Assembly (NCBI RefSeq): GCF_005298175.1
Contig: NZ_SZYH01000001.1
Location: forward strand, 1,426,001 to 1,490,000
Length of the DNA: 64,000 bases
Origin: Marinobacter panjinensis
Lineage (GTDB): Bacteria; Pseudomonadota; Gammaproteobacteria; Pseudomonadales; Oleiphilaceae
Reading direction: 5' to 3'
Notes under the pieces: generated by a model
Database searches by the model: none
Seen by the model: the letters and a program-made list of their open reading frames with translations, nothing else
Told to the model about the DNA's origin: nothing
Part shown: positions 1-10,575 of the stretch, piece by piece
Layout of the letters: each line of letters begins with the position of its first letter
Numbering within the stretch: position 1 is the first letter of the stretch
Translations under genes and position numbers: made by a program

Positions 1-1240
1 CACCCTGATTGAGGGACTGATAGAACGCCATCTGGTCGCGGGCCTGCCACTCATGCTGCGGTGGCCGCTGGCTACCGGAAAAACCGGCAGGCTGCTGCCC
101 GGGTGCTCCTGCAAACGGATCAGTAGCTGGCCGAGGGTTCACGTCGGACATGGCAACCTGGGTGCCATAACCACCTGAAACCCCGCCAGATTCGCGCCCA
201 TGGGACTCGGCCACGGCGCCCCTCAGATGATCGTCCGGCCGCACATCTGCCAATGCCTTGTGAAGGGTGCGGAAGATGAAATCATGAACCAGGCGTCCGT
301 CGCGGAAACGCACCTCGTGCTTGGTGGGGTGAACATTCACGTCCACGTTGGCAGGGTCCACTTCCAGGTACAGTACGAAGGCCGGGTGCCGGTTGTTATA
401 GAGCACATCCCGGTATGCCTGACGGACCGCATGAGCCACCAGCCGATCGCGGATAACCCGCCCGTTGACGAAAAAGTACTGGAGGTCCGCCTGGCTGCGG
501 GAAAAGGTAGGCAGCGCTACCCAGCCCCAGAGTTTCAGCCCCGTGGCCTCGGCATCAATCACCACGGCATTGTCGATGAACTGCTGCCCACACAGGGAAC
601 CGATCCGACGCTCACGGTCCAGGGGATTTTCCGCTGGCCGCAGGCTCTGGACCACCCGCTGGTTATGGCGGAGCGTGAAACCGGTATCAAAACGGCTCAG
701 GGCCTGACGCCGGACGCACTCGTCCACATGATTGAATTCGGTTTTTTCGGTACGGAGAAACTTTCTGCGGGCCGGCGTATTAAAAAACAGGTCCCGGACT
801 TCCACCGTCGTTCCCACAGGGTGGGCGGCCGGCGAGATGCTGGCATCCATATCGCGCCCTTCCACCTCCACCCTGGAGGCCGCCTCCTGGCGTTCGGTGC
901 GCGAGGTTAACGCCAGCCGGGAAACGGAACTGATGCTCGCCAGGGCCTCACCGCGAAAACCGAGGGACGCAACGGCTTCAAGATCATCCAGGTTCTCGAT
1001 CTTGCTGGTTGCGTGCCGGCTGAGGGCCAGAGGAAGATCGACTTCGTCGATACCGCTGCCGTCGTCACGAACCCGGATGAGCTTGACACCACCCTGCTCG
1101 ATCTCGATATCAACCCGGCGAGCGCCGGCGTCGAGCGCGTTTTCTACCAGTTCCTTGACGACCGAAGCCGGGCGCTCAACCACCTCGCCGGCAGCAATCT
1201 GGTTTGCCAGGCGCGGAGTCAGTAATCGAATGGAGGGCAT
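1..1240 (-). CDS. mutL: DNA mismatch repair protein MutL (C-terminal part outside window)
   Basis: GHKL-family ATPase that links MutS mismatch recognition to downstream strand processing. The start is the ATG whose complement is at 1238-1240, opening [20 protein letters not shown], the standard MutL N-terminus. The ATPase motifs DDGSGID and GFRGEAL are readable on the minus strand near 1050 and 950. The frame stays open for 413 codons to base 1, where it has reached the poorly conserved linker before the C-terminal dimerisation domain. It is downstream of amiB on the same strand with about 20 bases between them, the usual tsaE-amiB-mutL order. Identification is secure; the C-terminal part cannot be assessed. 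Confidence 0.95.
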   Translation of the reverse strand, partial: MPSIRLLTPRLANQIAAGEVVERPASVVKELVENALDAGARRVDIEIEQGGVKLIRVRDDGSGIDEVDLPLALSRHATSKIENLDDLEAVASLGFRGEALASISSVSRLALTSRTERQEAASRVEVEGRDMDASISPAAHPVGTTVEVRDLFFNTPARRKFLRTEKTEFNHVDECVRRQALSRFDTGFTLRHNQRVVQSLRPAENPLDRERRIGSLCGQQFIDNAVVIDAEATGLKLWGWVALPTFSRSQADLQYFFVNGRVIRDRLVAHAVRQAYRDVLYNNRHPAFVLYLEVDPANVDVNVHPTKHEVRFRDGRLVHDFIFRTLHKALADVRPDDHLRGAVAESHGRESGGVSGGYGTQVAMSDVNPRPATDPFAGAPGQQPAGFSGSQRPPQHEWQARDQMAFYQSLNQG

Positions 1241-1259
1241 GCTACCGGGATACCTCGTT

Positions 1260-2621
1260 TCAGGATGCGGGAATACGAATGGTTTGCCCTACCATAACAC
1301 GGTCATCATTGAGGCCGTTATACTGCATCAGTTCGCTGACGCTTGTCTGATTCTCCTTCGCGAGCCCCGAGAGTGTATCCCCCCTGCGGATGCGATACTG
1401 GCTGACACTTCCTGCGCCCTGACTGTTCTGTTTCTGCCACGCCAACAAGGTACCCGGGGGCGGTGTTTTCTGGAAATAGTCATCGATACCTTCGAAAACC
1501 GCTCTGGAGAGCTTTTCGCGATACCAGGAACTGGACAGGTTCTGCTCTTCCTTGGGGTTCGATATGAACCCGGCCTCAACAAGGATCGACGGAATATCCG
1601 GCGACTTCAGCACGGCAAATGCAGCTTGCTCAACGCCCTTCTTGTGGAGCTTGGCCACACTGCCAAGCCTGCCAAGGATGGAGCTACCCACACCAAGACT
1701 GGAATTGATGCTGGCCGTCATAGAAAGATCCAGCAGAACACCCGCCAGCATCTCGTCACGACCATCCAGCGAAACGCCACCAGCCCCACCAATCAGGTCC
1801 GACCGGTTTTCGCTTTTCGCCAGCCAACGGGCCGTTTCACTGGTGGCGCCCCGTTGCGACAGCGCAAACACCGAGGCGCCCCTTGGCTGCGGCGTACGGA
1901 ACGCATCTGCGTGAACGGAAACAAACAGATCCGCATTGTGCTTTCGGGCAAGCAACGTGCGACTGCGGAGGTCGATGTAGTAGTCGCCGTTACGAGTAAG
2001 CCTGGCAGTATACCCGGGCTTGGCCTCTATCAGGTCTGCCAGGGTTTTGGCCATTTTCAGCACCACGTCTTTCTCGCGTGTGCCGCGAGGGCCGATCGCG
2101 CCGGGATCTTCTCCACCATGGCCGGCGTCGACTACCACAATAATATCGCGCTTGCCGTTGCTGTTCTGGGAAATGGTCGGCTCCGCAGGCTTCCGGGCCT
2201 TCAGACCGCCCTCATCGATCAGATCCACCACCAGCCGGTGGCCATATTGCTGATTCGGCTCCAGCTCGAAACTCCGTGGCTTGATATCACTCTTGAGATC
2301 CAGAACTACCCGAAGGTCATTTCCGTTACGGGGAGCACTGCGAATCCGGCGAACCGGACTACCGGACAGATCAAGCTTGTCAAAATCGGTTTTGAGGCTG
2401 GCATTCTTGAGGTCAATGACCAGTCTCGACGGACCAGAGAGCGCAAATACCTTGTGATCAATCTTGCCGCCAACGTCCAGCACCAGTCGTGTATGGTCCG
2501 GCGCCGGCCAGATCCGGGCACTTTCCACACTGACGCCCGCCATCGCCGCCAGCGGAACCATCAATGACCACGCCATGCCCGCAGCAAGAAACCATCTGGA
2601 AAACGTTCTTATATTCATCAT
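1260..2621 (-). CDS. amiB: N-acetylmuramoyl-L-alanine amidase AmiB with AMIN and LysM domains
   Basis: Periplasmic zinc amidase that cleaves the amide bond between muramic acid and the stem peptide, mainly during daughter-cell separation. About 453 residues. A signal peptide ([19 protein letters not shown], ending near AAMA) is followed by an AMIN septal-targeting domain (about 30-130), an Amidase_3 domain (about 165-385, with [22 protein letters not shown] and [11 protein letters not shown]) and a C-terminal LysM domain ([19 protein letters not shown]). Two adjacent ATGs (complements at 2619-2621 and 2616-2618) follow an AGG; a GTG at 2636 also opens the frame but has a poorly spaced ribosome site, so the start is slightly uncertain. 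It lies between tsaE and mutL in a probable operon. Confidence 0.95.
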   Translation of the reverse strand: MMNIRTFSRWFLAAGMAWSLMVPLAAMAGVSVESARIWPAPDHTRLVLDVGGKIDHKVFALSGPSRLVIDLKNASLKTDFDKLDLSGSPVRRIRSAPRNGNDLRVVLDLKSDIKPRSFELEPNQQYGHRLVVDLIDEGGLKARKPAEPTISQNSNGKRDIIVVVDAGHGGEDPGAIGPRGTREKDVVLKMAKTLADLIEAKPGYTARLTRNGDYYIDLRSRTLLARKHNADLFVSVHADAFRTPQPRGASVFALSQRGATSETARWLAKSENRSDLIGGAGGVSLDGRDEMLAGVLLDLSMTASINSSLGVGSSILGRLGSVAKLHKKGVEQAAFAVLKSPDIPSILVEAGFISNPKEEQNLSSSWYREKLSRAVFEGIDDYFQKTPPPGTLLAWQKQNSQGAGSVSQYRIRRGDTLSGLAKENQTSVSELMQYNGLNDDRVMVGQTIRIPAS

Positions 2622-2649
2622 CCTGCACACCTGCACTGATCACACACGA

Positions 2650-3156
2650 TTAATGTCCCTGCCCCGGGGGCCACTGAGCACCAATCCGGGCCAGCAAACT
2701 GCCGCCTCGGGTTGTTGGTGCTGAAACCTGGGCTCTGCGCCCATCACCGCTTTTACCCAAACGAACCAGCAGATCCGGTTCTGGGAGAATACCCTGGCCA
2801 CGCCCGGGCCACTCGATAACGCACAGATTCTGACCCTGGAAATAATCCCGGATGCCCATGTATTCAAGCTCTTCCGGATCACCAAGCCGATAAAGGTCAA
2901 AGTGGTAGGCTGGCGGCGTCAAATGCTCATAGGGCTCAACGATGGTGTAGGTCGGGCTTTTGACGGCGCCTTCATGACCAAGGCCACGCATGATTCCCCG
3001 ACTCAGGGTCGTCTTTCCCATACCGAGATCCCCTTCCAGGAACACCACTAATCCCTGGCCGCTCTCGCTGACCAGCCCGGCCAGAATCCTGCCCAGCTGT
3101 TCTGTATCCAGCTCATTTTTCAGGTAAAGCCTGAGCTCGTCCACTGCAACGTTCAT
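2650..3156 (-). CDS. tsaE: tRNA N6-threonylcarbamoyladenosine ATPase subunit TsaE
   Basis: Small P-loop ATPase that partners TsaB and TsaD in forming t6A37 in ANN-decoding tRNAs. The 168-residue protein has the Walker A motif GDLGMGKTT at about residues 42-50, then SPTYTIVEPY, HFDLYRL and VIEWPGRG, all typical of the family. Its ATG shares one base with the stop codon of nnr (TAATG at 3154-3158), which implies translational coupling. The C-terminus, after VRLGKSGDGRRAQVSA, is somewhat longer and richer in basic residues than in short homologues. Confidence 0.95.
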   Translation of the reverse strand: MNVAVDELRLYLKNELDTEQLGRILAGLVSESGQGLVVFLEGDLGMGKTTLSRGIMRGLGHEGAVKSPTYTIVEPYEHLTPPAYHFDLYRLGDPEELEYMGIRDYFQGQNLCVIEWPGRGQGILPEPDLLVRLGKSGDGRRAQVSAPTTRGGSLLARIGAQWPPGQGH

Positions 3157-4742
3157 TACTCTTCAGCCCTGCCGTCAGCCAGCCCGCGTACACCCTGCCT
3201 GCCCGCTGATTTTCGCTCTGACTCCATCAGCACCTGCGGCAGAGCCTCAATGACATCCATGGGCAGCAATCCCATGTAGCCCCGGGTTTCCGTAGCCCGG
3301 TTTGCCGCCGCCAGATGAAGGGCTGCGGCTGCCGAAGCGGAAAGATGAGGATCTTCAAGCTGCGCATACAGGCTTCCCAATATTCCGGAAAGCACATCTC
3401 CCATACCACCGGTTGCCATCCCGGGGTTACTACCACTGACAACATCAGGCACCCCTGACCCGGAAGCCACAACCGTACCTGCGCCCTTGAGCAGGACAAC
3501 GCCGCCGAAAAGCTGATGAAGCTTCTCTGCAGCCCGTACCCGGTCGTTCTCGATGTCAGCTACCCCGCATTCAAGCAGACGCGCCGCTTCTCCGGGATGC
3601 GGAGTAAGAATATGGTTGTCCGCTGGCTGTGCAACCCGTGACGCCATCAGGTTCAAGGCATCGGCGTCCAGCACCCGGGGCTTGCCGCTGGCCACCACCT
3701 GCTGGAGCATCTGCTGCCCCCACGCACCCTGGCCAATACCGGGGCCGCAGACAATCACATCCGCAGCACTGATCAGCGGCGGCAATTCAGAACCGTGAAT
3801 AAGCCCCTGAACCATGACTGACGGGCAACGAGCCAGAGCAGGCGCAACGTATTCCGGGCGGGTCGCCAGGGTAACCATGCCAGCGCCTGATCTGGATGCA
3901 GCCTCCGCTGCCATCAGGCCGGCACCACCAAAGCCACGGTCACCAGCAACAATCAACACATGCCCGAAACTCCCCTTGTGAGCAGCCCTCGGGCGCCGGG
4001 GTATCGCCTTACGAATACCGGCCCAGTCCACGCGACGGGCCAACGGGCGCTGTCCACTCTCGGTGGCCCAGTCATCCGTATCCAGAGATTCAAACGCAAC
4101 ATCCCCCGCGCACTCAGGGCCCTGGCCAGTAAACAGGCCGGCCTTGAGGCCAATAAACGTCACCGTTGCCGCCGCCCGGACCGCTTCCCCGGCCACGGTG
4201 CCGGTGGTGGCATTCAGTCCGGAAGGCAAATCAATTGCCAGTACTGGTGCCGCAGCCTGGTTGCACTGGCCAATCATGGAGGCAAAGGGCTCTCGTGGTG
4301 CCCCCGAAACGCCGGTGCCCAGCATGGCGTCGACAATCAGCCCGGCACTGACAAACTGCTCACTGATTTCGCTATCAGCAACGTCCGTCATTTCCCGCAC
4401 ATGAACCCCGTCCTCGACGGCTTTCTTCCATGCCTTGCGGGCGTCGCCGGACAGTTTTTCAGTGGGCGCGACAGCAAGACAGTCTACATTCAGACCATGA
4501 CGAACGGCATTGGCAGCGACCAGATAACCGTCGCCACCATTGTTGCCAGCACCACACAACACCAGAATCCGACCCGGCTCCGGCCAGTAACGCACCAGTC
4601 GCCGAAATGCACTGGCTGCTGCAGCCTGCATCAGTTCAAATCCGTCAACCCCTTGCTGATCAATTACATAGCGATCGATTTCCCGCACTGCATCGGCGGA
4701 ATAGAGGTCTTCTGGTAAGCTGTGTTCACCAGACAGGGGCAT
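3156..4742 (-). CDS. nnr: Bifunctional NAD(P)H-hydrate epimerase / ADP-dependent dehydratase
   Basis: Repairs hydrated NADH and NADPH. The N-terminal YjeF_N domain (about 1-225; CGAGNNGGDGYLVA and DAMLGTGVSGAP) epimerises R-NAD(P)HX. The C-terminal ribokinase-like domain (about 240-500; KGSFGHVLIVAGD, VCGPGIG, LTPHPGEAARLL and GGMGDVLSG) dehydrates the S form with ADP. The 528-residue length fits the fused bacterial enzyme. The start ATG at 4742 has an upstream GGGAGCGG. It is the first gene of the leftward nnr-tsaE-amiB-mutL run and is divergent from queG; their promoters should share the 119-base gap. Confidence 0.95.
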   Translation of the reverse strand: MPLSGEHSLPEDLYSADAVREIDRYVIDQQGVDGFELMQAAAASAFRRLVRYWPEPGRILVLCGAGNNGGDGYLVAANAVRHGLNVDCLAVAPTEKLSGDARKAWKKAVEDGVHVREMTDVADSEISEQFVSAGLIVDAMLGTGVSGAPREPFASMIGQCNQAAAPVLAIDLPSGLNATTGTVAGEAVRAAATVTFIGLKAGLFTGQGPECAGDVAFESLDTDDWATESGQRPLARRVDWAGIRKAIPRRPRAAHKGSFGHVLIVAGDRGFGGAGLMAAEAASRSGAGMVTLATRPEYVAPALARCPSVMVQGLIHGSELPPLISAADVIVCGPGIGQGAWGQQMLQQVVASGKPRVLDADALNLMASRVAQPADNHILTPHPGEAARLLECGVADIENDRVRAAEKLHQLFGGVVLLKGAGTVVASGSGVPDVVSGSNPGMATGGMGDVLSGILGSLYAQLEDPHLSASAAAALHLAAANRATETRGYMGLLPMDVIEALPQVLMESERKSAGRQGVRGLADGRAEE

Positions 4743-4861
4743 GAAAGTCCGCTCCCGTTACAGAATTCGGATTAAGAAAAACGGCCAGATACCTGTAAAG
4801 AGTAGCAAAACAGTGGGAAAGGTCATAACTTAATCAAATTAAACTTCGTTACTGGCATTCA

Positions 4862-5926
4862 ATGACCGATCCAACCGACCGAAAACTGAACGATCTGCCC
4901 CGCCAGATCCGCGCCTGGGCCCTTGAACTGGGCTTCAGCGACGCCGGTATCACCCTGCCGGATACCGGCATCCACGGGGAGCGGCTGAAGAACTGGCTGC
5001 GTGAAGGTTTTCACGGCGACATGGCATACATGGCGGACCATGGCGACAAACGCTATACCCCCACCTCCCTGGTAGAGGGAACCCGTCGGGTTATTTCCGT
5101 TCGGCTGGATTACCTCCCGGCGCCCGACAACCCCGGCCGGGTGCTCACTAACCGGGAGAAAGCCTATATTACCCGTTATGCGGTCGGGCGCGACTACCAC
5201 AAACTGATGCGAAAACGCCTGGCGACCCTGGCAAAGCAGATTGACGAGGCGGTGGCCGGTTATGACTACCGGGCCTTTGTGGACAGCGCCCCGGTCCTCG
5301 AACGCGCCCTTGCCCAGCGTGCCGGGCTTGGCTGGATCGGCAAGAACAACATGCTGATTCACCCGAAAGCCGGGTCGTTCTTCTTCCTCGGGGAAATCTT
5401 CACCAGCGCGCCGTTGCCGCTAGATGCGCCCTTCGAGAAAGAACACTGCGGCACCTGTGCAGCTTGCCTGGACATCTGCCCTACGGACGCCTTCGAAGGT
5501 CCCCATAAGCTGGACGCCCGCAAATGCATCAGCTATCTCACCATCGAGCAGAAAGGCAGTATCCCGGAACACCTGCGGGCAAAGATGGGCAACCGCGTCT
5601 TCGGTTGCGACGACTGTCAGCTGGTCTGCCCCTGGAACAAGTTCAGCAGGCCCTCGGCCGAGCCGGATTTCCAGCCCCGCCATGGCCTGGACAACAGCGA
5701 GCTTGCGACACTGTTCCTATGGACCGAAGAAGAATTTCTCAAACGCACCGAAGGCTCCGCCATACGCCGCACCGGCTACGAAGGGTGGCTGCGAAACCTG
5801 GCAGTGGGCCTGGGCAACGCCCCATCAACCATTCCGGTGATCGAGGCCCTGAAACAGAGAGCCAATCACCCGTCGGACATGGTCCGGGAACACGTGCAAT
5901 GGGCCCTGGGCCGACACGGTTTATAA
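4862..5926 (+). CDS. queG: Epoxyqueuosine reductase QueG
   Basis: Cobalamin- and iron-sulfur-dependent reductase for the last step of queuosine synthesis in tRNA. The 354-residue protein has an N-terminal cobalamin-binding region ([16 protein letters not shown]) and two ferredoxin-type cysteine clusters, [16 protein letters not shown] (about 195-210) and [13 protein letters not shown] (about 249-261), plus a C-terminal HEAT-like tail ([13 protein letters not shown]). The eight cysteines expected for two 4Fe-4S clusters are present. It is divergent from nnr and convergent with orn, overlapping the orn stop region by six bases. Confidence 0.96.
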   Translation: MTDPTDRKLNDLPRQIRAWALELGFSDAGITLPDTGIHGERLKNWLREGFHGDMAYMADHGDKRYTPTSLVEGTRRVISVRLDYLPAPDNPGRVLTNREKAYITRYAVGRDYHKLMRKRLATLAKQIDEAVAGYDYRAFVDSAPVLERALAQRAGLGWIGKNNMLIHPKAGSFFFLGEIFTSAPLPLDAPFEKEHCGTCAACLDICPTDAFEGPHKLDARKCISYLTIEQKGSIPEHLRAKMGNRVFGCDDCQLVCPWNKFSRPSAEPDFQPRHGLDNSELATLFLWTEEEFLKRTEGSAIRRTGYEGWLRNLAVGLGNAPSTIPVIEALKQRANHPSDMVREHVQWALGRHGL

Positions 5927-6463
5927 TTTGAAGAAGTGTTCCCGGTAATGGCGCAGTTCGTCGATAGAGTCACGAATATCGTCCAGGGCCAGATGACTTC
6001 CCTTCTTTTTAACCCCCTTCAGCACATCCGGCCGCCAGCGCCGCGCCAGCTCCTTGATGGTGCTCACATCCAGGTTACGGTAGTGGAAAAAAGCTTCAAG
6101 CTCCGGCATATACTTCACCAGAAAGCGCCGGTCCTGGCCAATGCTGTTCCCGCAAAGGGGTGATTGGCCCGGCTCAAGATAACGCTGGAGGAATTCCAGG
6201 GTTTTCTGTTCAGCATCAATCTCGCTGAACTTGCTGTCCTTTACCCGCTTGGTCAGCCCACTCTCGCCATGAGTGCGGGTGCACCACTCATCCATGTCGT
6301 CAAGCAATTTATCCGACTGGTGCACAGCAATAACCGGCCCTTCTTCGATCGTGTTCAATTCAGAATCGGTAATGATGGTCGCTATCTCGATGATGCGCTC
6401 TTTTTCCGGATCCAGCCCCGTCATTTCCAGGTCAATCCAGACAAGATAATTAGCTTCTGGCAT
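5921..6463 (-). CDS. orn: Oligoribonuclease
   Basis: 3'-to-5' exoribonuclease of the DEDDh family that degrades 2-5 nt RNAs and pGpG, the product of c-di-GMP hydrolysis. At 180 residues it has the family length. Acidic active-site residues are visible: D11 and E13 in [11 protein letters not shown], the D of [11 protein letters not shown], and the H and D of [14 protein letters not shown]. The pGpG role is relevant because this window also encodes EAL-domain proteins. It is convergent with queG and divergent from rsgA, the same arrangement as in P. aeruginosa. Confidence 0.97.
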   Translation of the reverse strand: MPEANYLVWIDLEMTGLDPEKERIIEIATIITDSELNTIEEGPVIAVHQSDKLLDDMDEWCTRTHGESGLTKRVKDSKFSEIDAEQKTLEFLQRYLEPGQSPLCGNSIGQDRRFLVKYMPELEAFFHYRNLDVSTIKELARRWRPDVLKGVKKKGSHLALDDIRDSIDELRHYREHFFKL

Positions 6464-6613
6464 TCAGCAGTCTCCAGCGGTTAACTCATGCTTTGGGCAA
6501 CGGCCGGAAAGCCCTGCCCGGCCGTTGCTGCACATAGTCTGCCTATTGTGGATGAATCACGTATGATGTTACAGCAATCACCATTCTCCATCAGGATAAA
6601 ACCGACCCACGAT

Positions 6614-7669
6614 ATGGCTAAACGTCGACTGAACAAGCAGCAGCAATGGCGCATCAAGAAAATCCAGCAGGAACGGGCGACAAGGGCGGCGAGGAAAGAA
6701 GAATCCATCGGTGAGAAACTGGATGCCGGCGACCTGGGTCCCGAGCAGCAGGGATTGGTCATTGCCCATTACGGCCAGCAACTGGACGTAGAGGCGTTGG
6801 AGGGCGAGGAAACCGGCAAGGTGCTTCGTTGCTTCGTGCGCGCCAACATTGACAGCCTGGTGACTGGAGACAAGGTGATCTGGCGGCCGGGCAGCGATGG
6901 CACTGGCGTAATTGTGGCCCGCTGCGACCGTAATACCCTGCTGCAACGACCGGACAACTTCGGTGCACTCAAACCGGTTGCGGCCAACATCGACTACATT
7001 ATCCTGGTCATTGCCCCCGAGCCTGAGCCCCACGACAATCTGATTGACCGTTACCTGGTAGCTGCGGAAAGCACGGATATTCCGGTGATTATCCTGCTCA
7101 ACAAGACCGATCTGATCACCGACCGGAACCGGGAGTCCATCGACAACCTGCTGGCTCGCTATGAGAAGCTTGGCTACCGCACAGAACGCACATCGGCAAA
7201 GACCCTTGAAGGCGAGCAGGCGGTTCGTGTGGAGGATCTGGTGAAAGACCAGACCAGCGTATTCGTGGGCCAGTCCGGAGTTGGCAAGTCCTCGATCATC
7301 CAGACCCTGCTTCCCGACGAATCGATCCGGGTGGGCGCCATCTCGGAAAGCACCGGCAAGGGTATCCATACCACCACCACGGCACGGCTTTTTCACCTCG
7401 ATTGCGGCGGCGACCTGATCGACTCACCGGGTATCCGGGAATTCGGCCTGTGGCACATGACGCCGCAGGAAATCGAGTACGGCTTCCGGGAGATCCGCGA
7501 CCTGATCGGTCACTGCAAGTTCCGCAATTGCAGCCATATGGGCGACCCCGGCTGCGCCATTGCCCAGGCCGCGGAAGACGGTCGGATAAGCGTAGAACGG
7601 ATGAAGAGCTTCAATCGGATTCTGCAGGATATGGCGGAACAGCAATCCCGGGGGCTGAAAGCAGACTGA
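6614..7669 (+). CDS. rsgA: Small ribosomal subunit biogenesis GTPase RsgA
   Basis: Circularly permuted GTPase that acts late in 30S subunit maturation. The reading frame opens at 6488, but homology begins at the ATG at 6614 (MAKRRLNKQQQWRIKKIQQ), giving 351 residues; the earlier stretch has no family similarity. An OB fold occupies the N-terminal third. GTPase motifs appear in permuted order: NKTD, then GQSGVGKSS, then DSPGIRE. The C-terminal zinc site is HCKFRNCSHMGDPGC. It converges on motB with a gap of six bases. Confidence 0.96.
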   Translation: MAKRRLNKQQQWRIKKIQQERATRAARKEESIGEKLDAGDLGPEQQGLVIAHYGQQLDVEALEGEETGKVLRCFVRANIDSLVTGDKVIWRPGSDGTGVIVARCDRNTLLQRPDNFGALKPVAANIDYIILVIAPEPEPHDNLIDRYLVAAESTDIPVIILLNKTDLITDRNRESIDNLLARYEKLGYRTERTSAKTLEGEQAVRVEDLVKDQTSVFVGQSGVGKSSIIQTLLPDESIRVGAISESTGKGIHTTTTARLFHLDCGGDLIDSPGIREFGLWHMTPQEIEYGFREIRDLIGHCKFRNCSHMGDPGCAIAQAAEDGRISVERMKSFNRILQDMAEQQSRGLKAD

Positions 7670-7675
7670 ACCGGC

Positions 7676-8635
7676 TTACCAGTTCAGCTCCCCGGGTTCA
7701 GGCTCTTCTTTCTCTTCGTTCCAGTTGCCTTCCTCAAGTCGCTCCATGGCCTCCTGCTGCTGCTCTTCTGAGGGCGCAGTGAGGTCAATCAAGGGTTCGC
7801 TCGACCTGCCGGCATTGCTCTGGATGCCTTCCGCCGTTTTCTTGTTCATCACGATGATGGAAATACGGCGGTTAACCGGCGCTTGTGGGTCATCCTGATC
7901 AAACAGCACGGAATCACTGAGCCCCACCACCCGGCCAATCTGCTGCTGTCTTACGCCACCGGCCACCAGTGCTCTGCGAGCCGTGTTGGCGCGATCCGCT
8001 GACAGCTCCCAGTTGGTGTAGCCGGGGCGGCCACTGAATGGGGTGGAATCGGTGTGGCCGGTAATGCTCAACTTGTTGTTGACGGTGCTCAGGGTCTTGG
8101 CCAGTTCGAACAGGATGTCCTGGGAATAATACTTGAGCTCGGCGCGCCCGCTATCGAACATCGGGCGCTGTGAGCGGTCAACGATCTGGATTCGCAGCCC
8201 TTCGCTGGTGATATCGATCAACAGTTGGTCCTTGAACTCCTGCAGGGTTTCATTCTGCTCAATCCTCTCCTTGAGGTCCTGGAACAGCTCTTCCATCTGT
8301 TGCTGCTCCAGTGTCTGAGCCAGTTCCTCAACCACCTGATCCTCAATCTGGATATCGCTACGTTCAATATCCTCGCTGCTCTCGTTGATAACGGAGGCAC
8401 TACCTTCAAGGTCCACGGGGTTCGGCGAACCGCCCTCGGTAAACCCCACCGGATCCCTGAAGTAGCCTTCCACGGCACGAATCTGTTCGGGGGAGGCAGT
8501 GGCGGTGAGCCAGAGTACAAGAAAAAAAGCCATCATGGCCGTAGCAAAATCAGCAAAGGCCACCTTCCATGACCCGCCGTGGTGTCCTGCAACGACAACC
8601 TTTTTTCGTTTTATGATGATTGGCTGATCTTCCAA
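7676..8635 (-). CDS. motB: Flagellar stator protein MotB
   Basis: Peptidoglycan-anchored half of the proton-driven flagellar stator. Of its 319 residues, the N-terminal cytoplasmic stretch is followed by one membrane helix containing the proton-binding Asp (D29 in FADFATAMMAFFLVLWL). After it comes a plug/linker and an OmpA-like peptidoglycan-binding domain (about 150-265, with ITGHTDSTPF and NWELSADRANTARRAL). The tail after about 275 is rich in Glu and Gln. The Asp-type TM helix and ion-path residues look like proton-type MotB rather than sodium-type PomB, by eye only. It follows motA after 29 bases on the same strand. Confidence 0.95.
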   Translation of the reverse strand: MEDQPIIIKRKKVVVAGHHGGSWKVAFADFATAMMAFFLVLWLTATASPEQIRAVEGYFRDPVGFTEGGSPNPVDLEGSASVINESSEDIERSDIQIEDQVVEELAQTLEQQQMEELFQDLKERIEQNETLQEFKDQLLIDITSEGLRIQIVDRSQRPMFDSGRAELKYYSQDILFELAKTLSTVNNKLSITGHTDSTPFSGRPGYTNWELSADRANTARRALVAGGVRQQQIGRVVGLSDSVLFDQDDPQAPVNRRISIIVMNKKTAEGIQSNAGRSSEPLIDLTAPSEEQQQEAMERLEEGNWNEEKEEPEPGELNW

Positions 8636-8664
8636 GAAACTGCTCCCGACGGCTTTTGCTCAGA

Positions 8665-9516
8665 TTATTTCGAACGCACGTGGTCGTTCAGTTCCTGGAA
8701 TCCTGGCCGTTTGTCCGACGGCAATGCCTTGCGGCCAAACTCAATGGCCATTTGCGGGGCCTGGCCGGAGACTGTCGCAACGATCGCGGACTTCACACAT
8801 TCATACGCCTTGAGCTCATATCGGGCCGAGTGCTCCATGGCAATGGAGGTGGGCCCGACGAAGCCATAGCCCATCCAGATACCCAGAAACGTACCCACCA
8901 GAGCCGCAGCCACGCTGAGGCCGATTCTTTCGGGCCCCTCGCTGAGGAAATTCATGGTAATAACGATACCCAATACCGCCGCGACAATGCCCAGGCCCGG
9001 CAACGCATCCGCTATCTTGTTGACGGCATGGGCAGGCTCGTCCAGCTCATGCTTGCGGCTGTCGATCTCATTTTCCATCATGCCTTCCAGTTCATGGGTA
9101 GCCATATTCCCGGAACTGATGATCCGCAGGTAGTCAGTCATGAAGGCAAGCAGGTATTTGGATTTCATAATGGCCGGGTAGCGGGTAAAAATCTGGCTCT
9201 CCTGAGGATTGTCGATATCCTCTTCGATGGCCATGACGCCCTGTTTCCGGGATTTGTCGAAAACCTCATACATCAGGCTCAGCAGGTCCATGTAATAGGA
9301 CTTGTTATAGGGGGAACCGGTTAACTGGATGAGTACACCCTTGCCCACTTCCTTGATGGTGTGCAACGGGTTTGCAATCACGAATGACCCTACCGCTGCG
9401 CCCCCGATAATCAATATTTCGGTTGGCTGCCACAACACCATGAGATTACCGCCATGGAGAACGTACCCTCCCAGGACGCTAGCAATTACAACAACTGCAC
9501 CGATTATGAGTAGCAT
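8665..9516 (-). CDS. motA: Flagellar stator protein MotA
   Basis: Membrane half of the stator that surrounds MotB and generates torque on FliG. The 283-residue length matches the long MotA subfamily. Hydrophobic segments lie near 1-22, 30-52, 165-190 and 200-222. The conserved GLGIVAAVLGIVITM and WMGYGFVGP stretches of the last two helices are present, with the charged cytoplasmic loop between (MENEIDSRKHELDEPAHAV). It is the first gene of motAB and is divergent from psd over 180 bases. No convincing flagellar sigma-28 promoter was found upstream. Confidence 0.95.
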   Translation of the reverse strand: MLLIIGAVVVIASVLGGYVLHGGNLMVLWQPTEILIIGGAAVGSFVIANPLHTIKEVGKGVLIQLTGSPYNKSYYMDLLSLMYEVFDKSRKQGVMAIEEDIDNPQESQIFTRYPAIMKSKYLLAFMTDYLRIISSGNMATHELEGMMENEIDSRKHELDEPAHAVNKIADALPGLGIVAAVLGIVITMNFLSEGPERIGLSVAAALVGTFLGIWMGYGFVGPTSIAMEHSARYELKAYECVKSAIVATVSGQAPQMAIEFGRKALPSDKRPGFQELNDHVRSK

Positions 9517-9696
9517 GGAAAGAGAACATACCTTCTGTGATTGTTATCGGGAAACCGAATCTGGACCCAGGCCGCCATTCCGCATCGCACAGATAATAGC
9601 AAGCAGCGATGAGAACCGCGAAGGTGTGAAACAATTTCTATACACACCACGCAGTTTGGTAAGCTTTGTCTCTTTGAGCGCCAAGGATCCCACCTG

Positions 9697-10575
9697 ATGT
9701 ACGACAAGCTATTTATAACGGGCCAGTACCTAGCACCACAACTGAGCATCTCCCGCCTGGCCGGCCGCCTTGCAGACAACGAAAGCGTTCCGGCGATCAA
9801 GAACCGTGTCGTAAACTGGTTTATCGGCCGATATGGCGTAGACATGAGCGAGGCACTTGAACCAGACCCGGCCGCGTATCCCAGCTTCAACGATTTTTTC
9901 ACCCGCGCGCTCAAACCGGGGCTGCGGCCCGTGGCTACAGGTGACTCTGTAATGGTCAGCCCTGTGGATGGCACCATCAGCCAATTGGGTCACATCAGCG
10001 ATGGCCGGGTCTTTCAGGCCAAGGGTCAGTCCTTCAGCCTCAATGAATTGCTTGGCGGCGACCAGGAACGGGCAAGTACCTTCACAGATGGCGAGTTTGC
10101 CACCATTTACCTGGCTCCCAGGGACTATCACCGCATTCACATGCCGCTGGCCGGCACCCTGCGAGAAATGGTCTATATCCCCGGCAAGCTGTTTTCCGTA
10201 AACCCCACTACGGCGGAAAACGTGCCCAACCTGTTTGCGCGGAATGAGCGGGTCGCCTGTATTTTTGACACGGCAGCTGGCCCGATGGCCTTCGTGCTGG
10301 TCGGCGCCATGATTGTCGGCAGCGTCGAAACCACCTGGGCCGGCATCGTGGCCCCGGGCAAACGTCAGGTGGACGTAACTCGCTACGACAGCCTCAAGAC
10401 TCCGATACAGTTTGAAAAAGGCGAGGAAATGGGGCGATTCCGCCTCGGCTCAACCGTTGTCATGGTCATGCCCAAGGGTACGGTCACCTGGAACAGTGAT
10501 CAGGTAGCAGGCGGAAGGGTGCGCATGGGAGCAGCCTTTGGAGAAATCACGCCCGGTCAGCAGGAAACCCGATAA
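9697..10575 (+). CDS. psd: Phosphatidylserine decarboxylase proenzyme
   Basis: Inner-membrane pyruvoyl enzyme making phosphatidylethanolamine from phosphatidylserine. The 292-residue proenzyme carries the self-cleavage motif LGST at 250-253, so Ser252 becomes the pyruvoyl group and the alpha chain is the last 41 residues. The DYHRIHMPL active-site segment (about 143-151) and SPVDGTI are also present. The 3' end overlaps the convergent epmA gene by 29 bases. Confidence 0.97.
   Translation: MYDKLFITGQYLAPQLSISRLAGRLADNESVPAIKNRVVNWFIGRYGVDMSEALEPDPAAYPSFNDFFTRALKPGLRPVATGDSVMVSPVDGTISQLGHISDGRVFQAKGQSFSLNELLGGDQERASTFTDGEFATIYLAPRDYHRIHMPLAGTLREMVYIPGKLFSVNPTTAENVPNLFARNERVACIFDTAAGPMAFVLVGAMIVGSVETTWAGIVAPGKRQVDVTRYDSLKTPIQFEKGEEMGRFRLGSTVVMVMPKGTVTWNSDQVAGGRVRMGAAFGEITPGQQETR

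Noticed and set aside
200..2567. Long plus-strand frames (200-910 and 732-2567)
   Set aside because: They lie opposite mutL and amiB, whose protein motifs are unmistakable on the minus strand; the plus-strand translations are rich in Arg, Ser and Thr with no domain.
9541..9570. Sigma-28 flagellar promoter upstream of motA
   Set aside because: A CCCGATAA match to the -10 element exists on the minus strand, but no TAAA-type -35 lies at the required distance.
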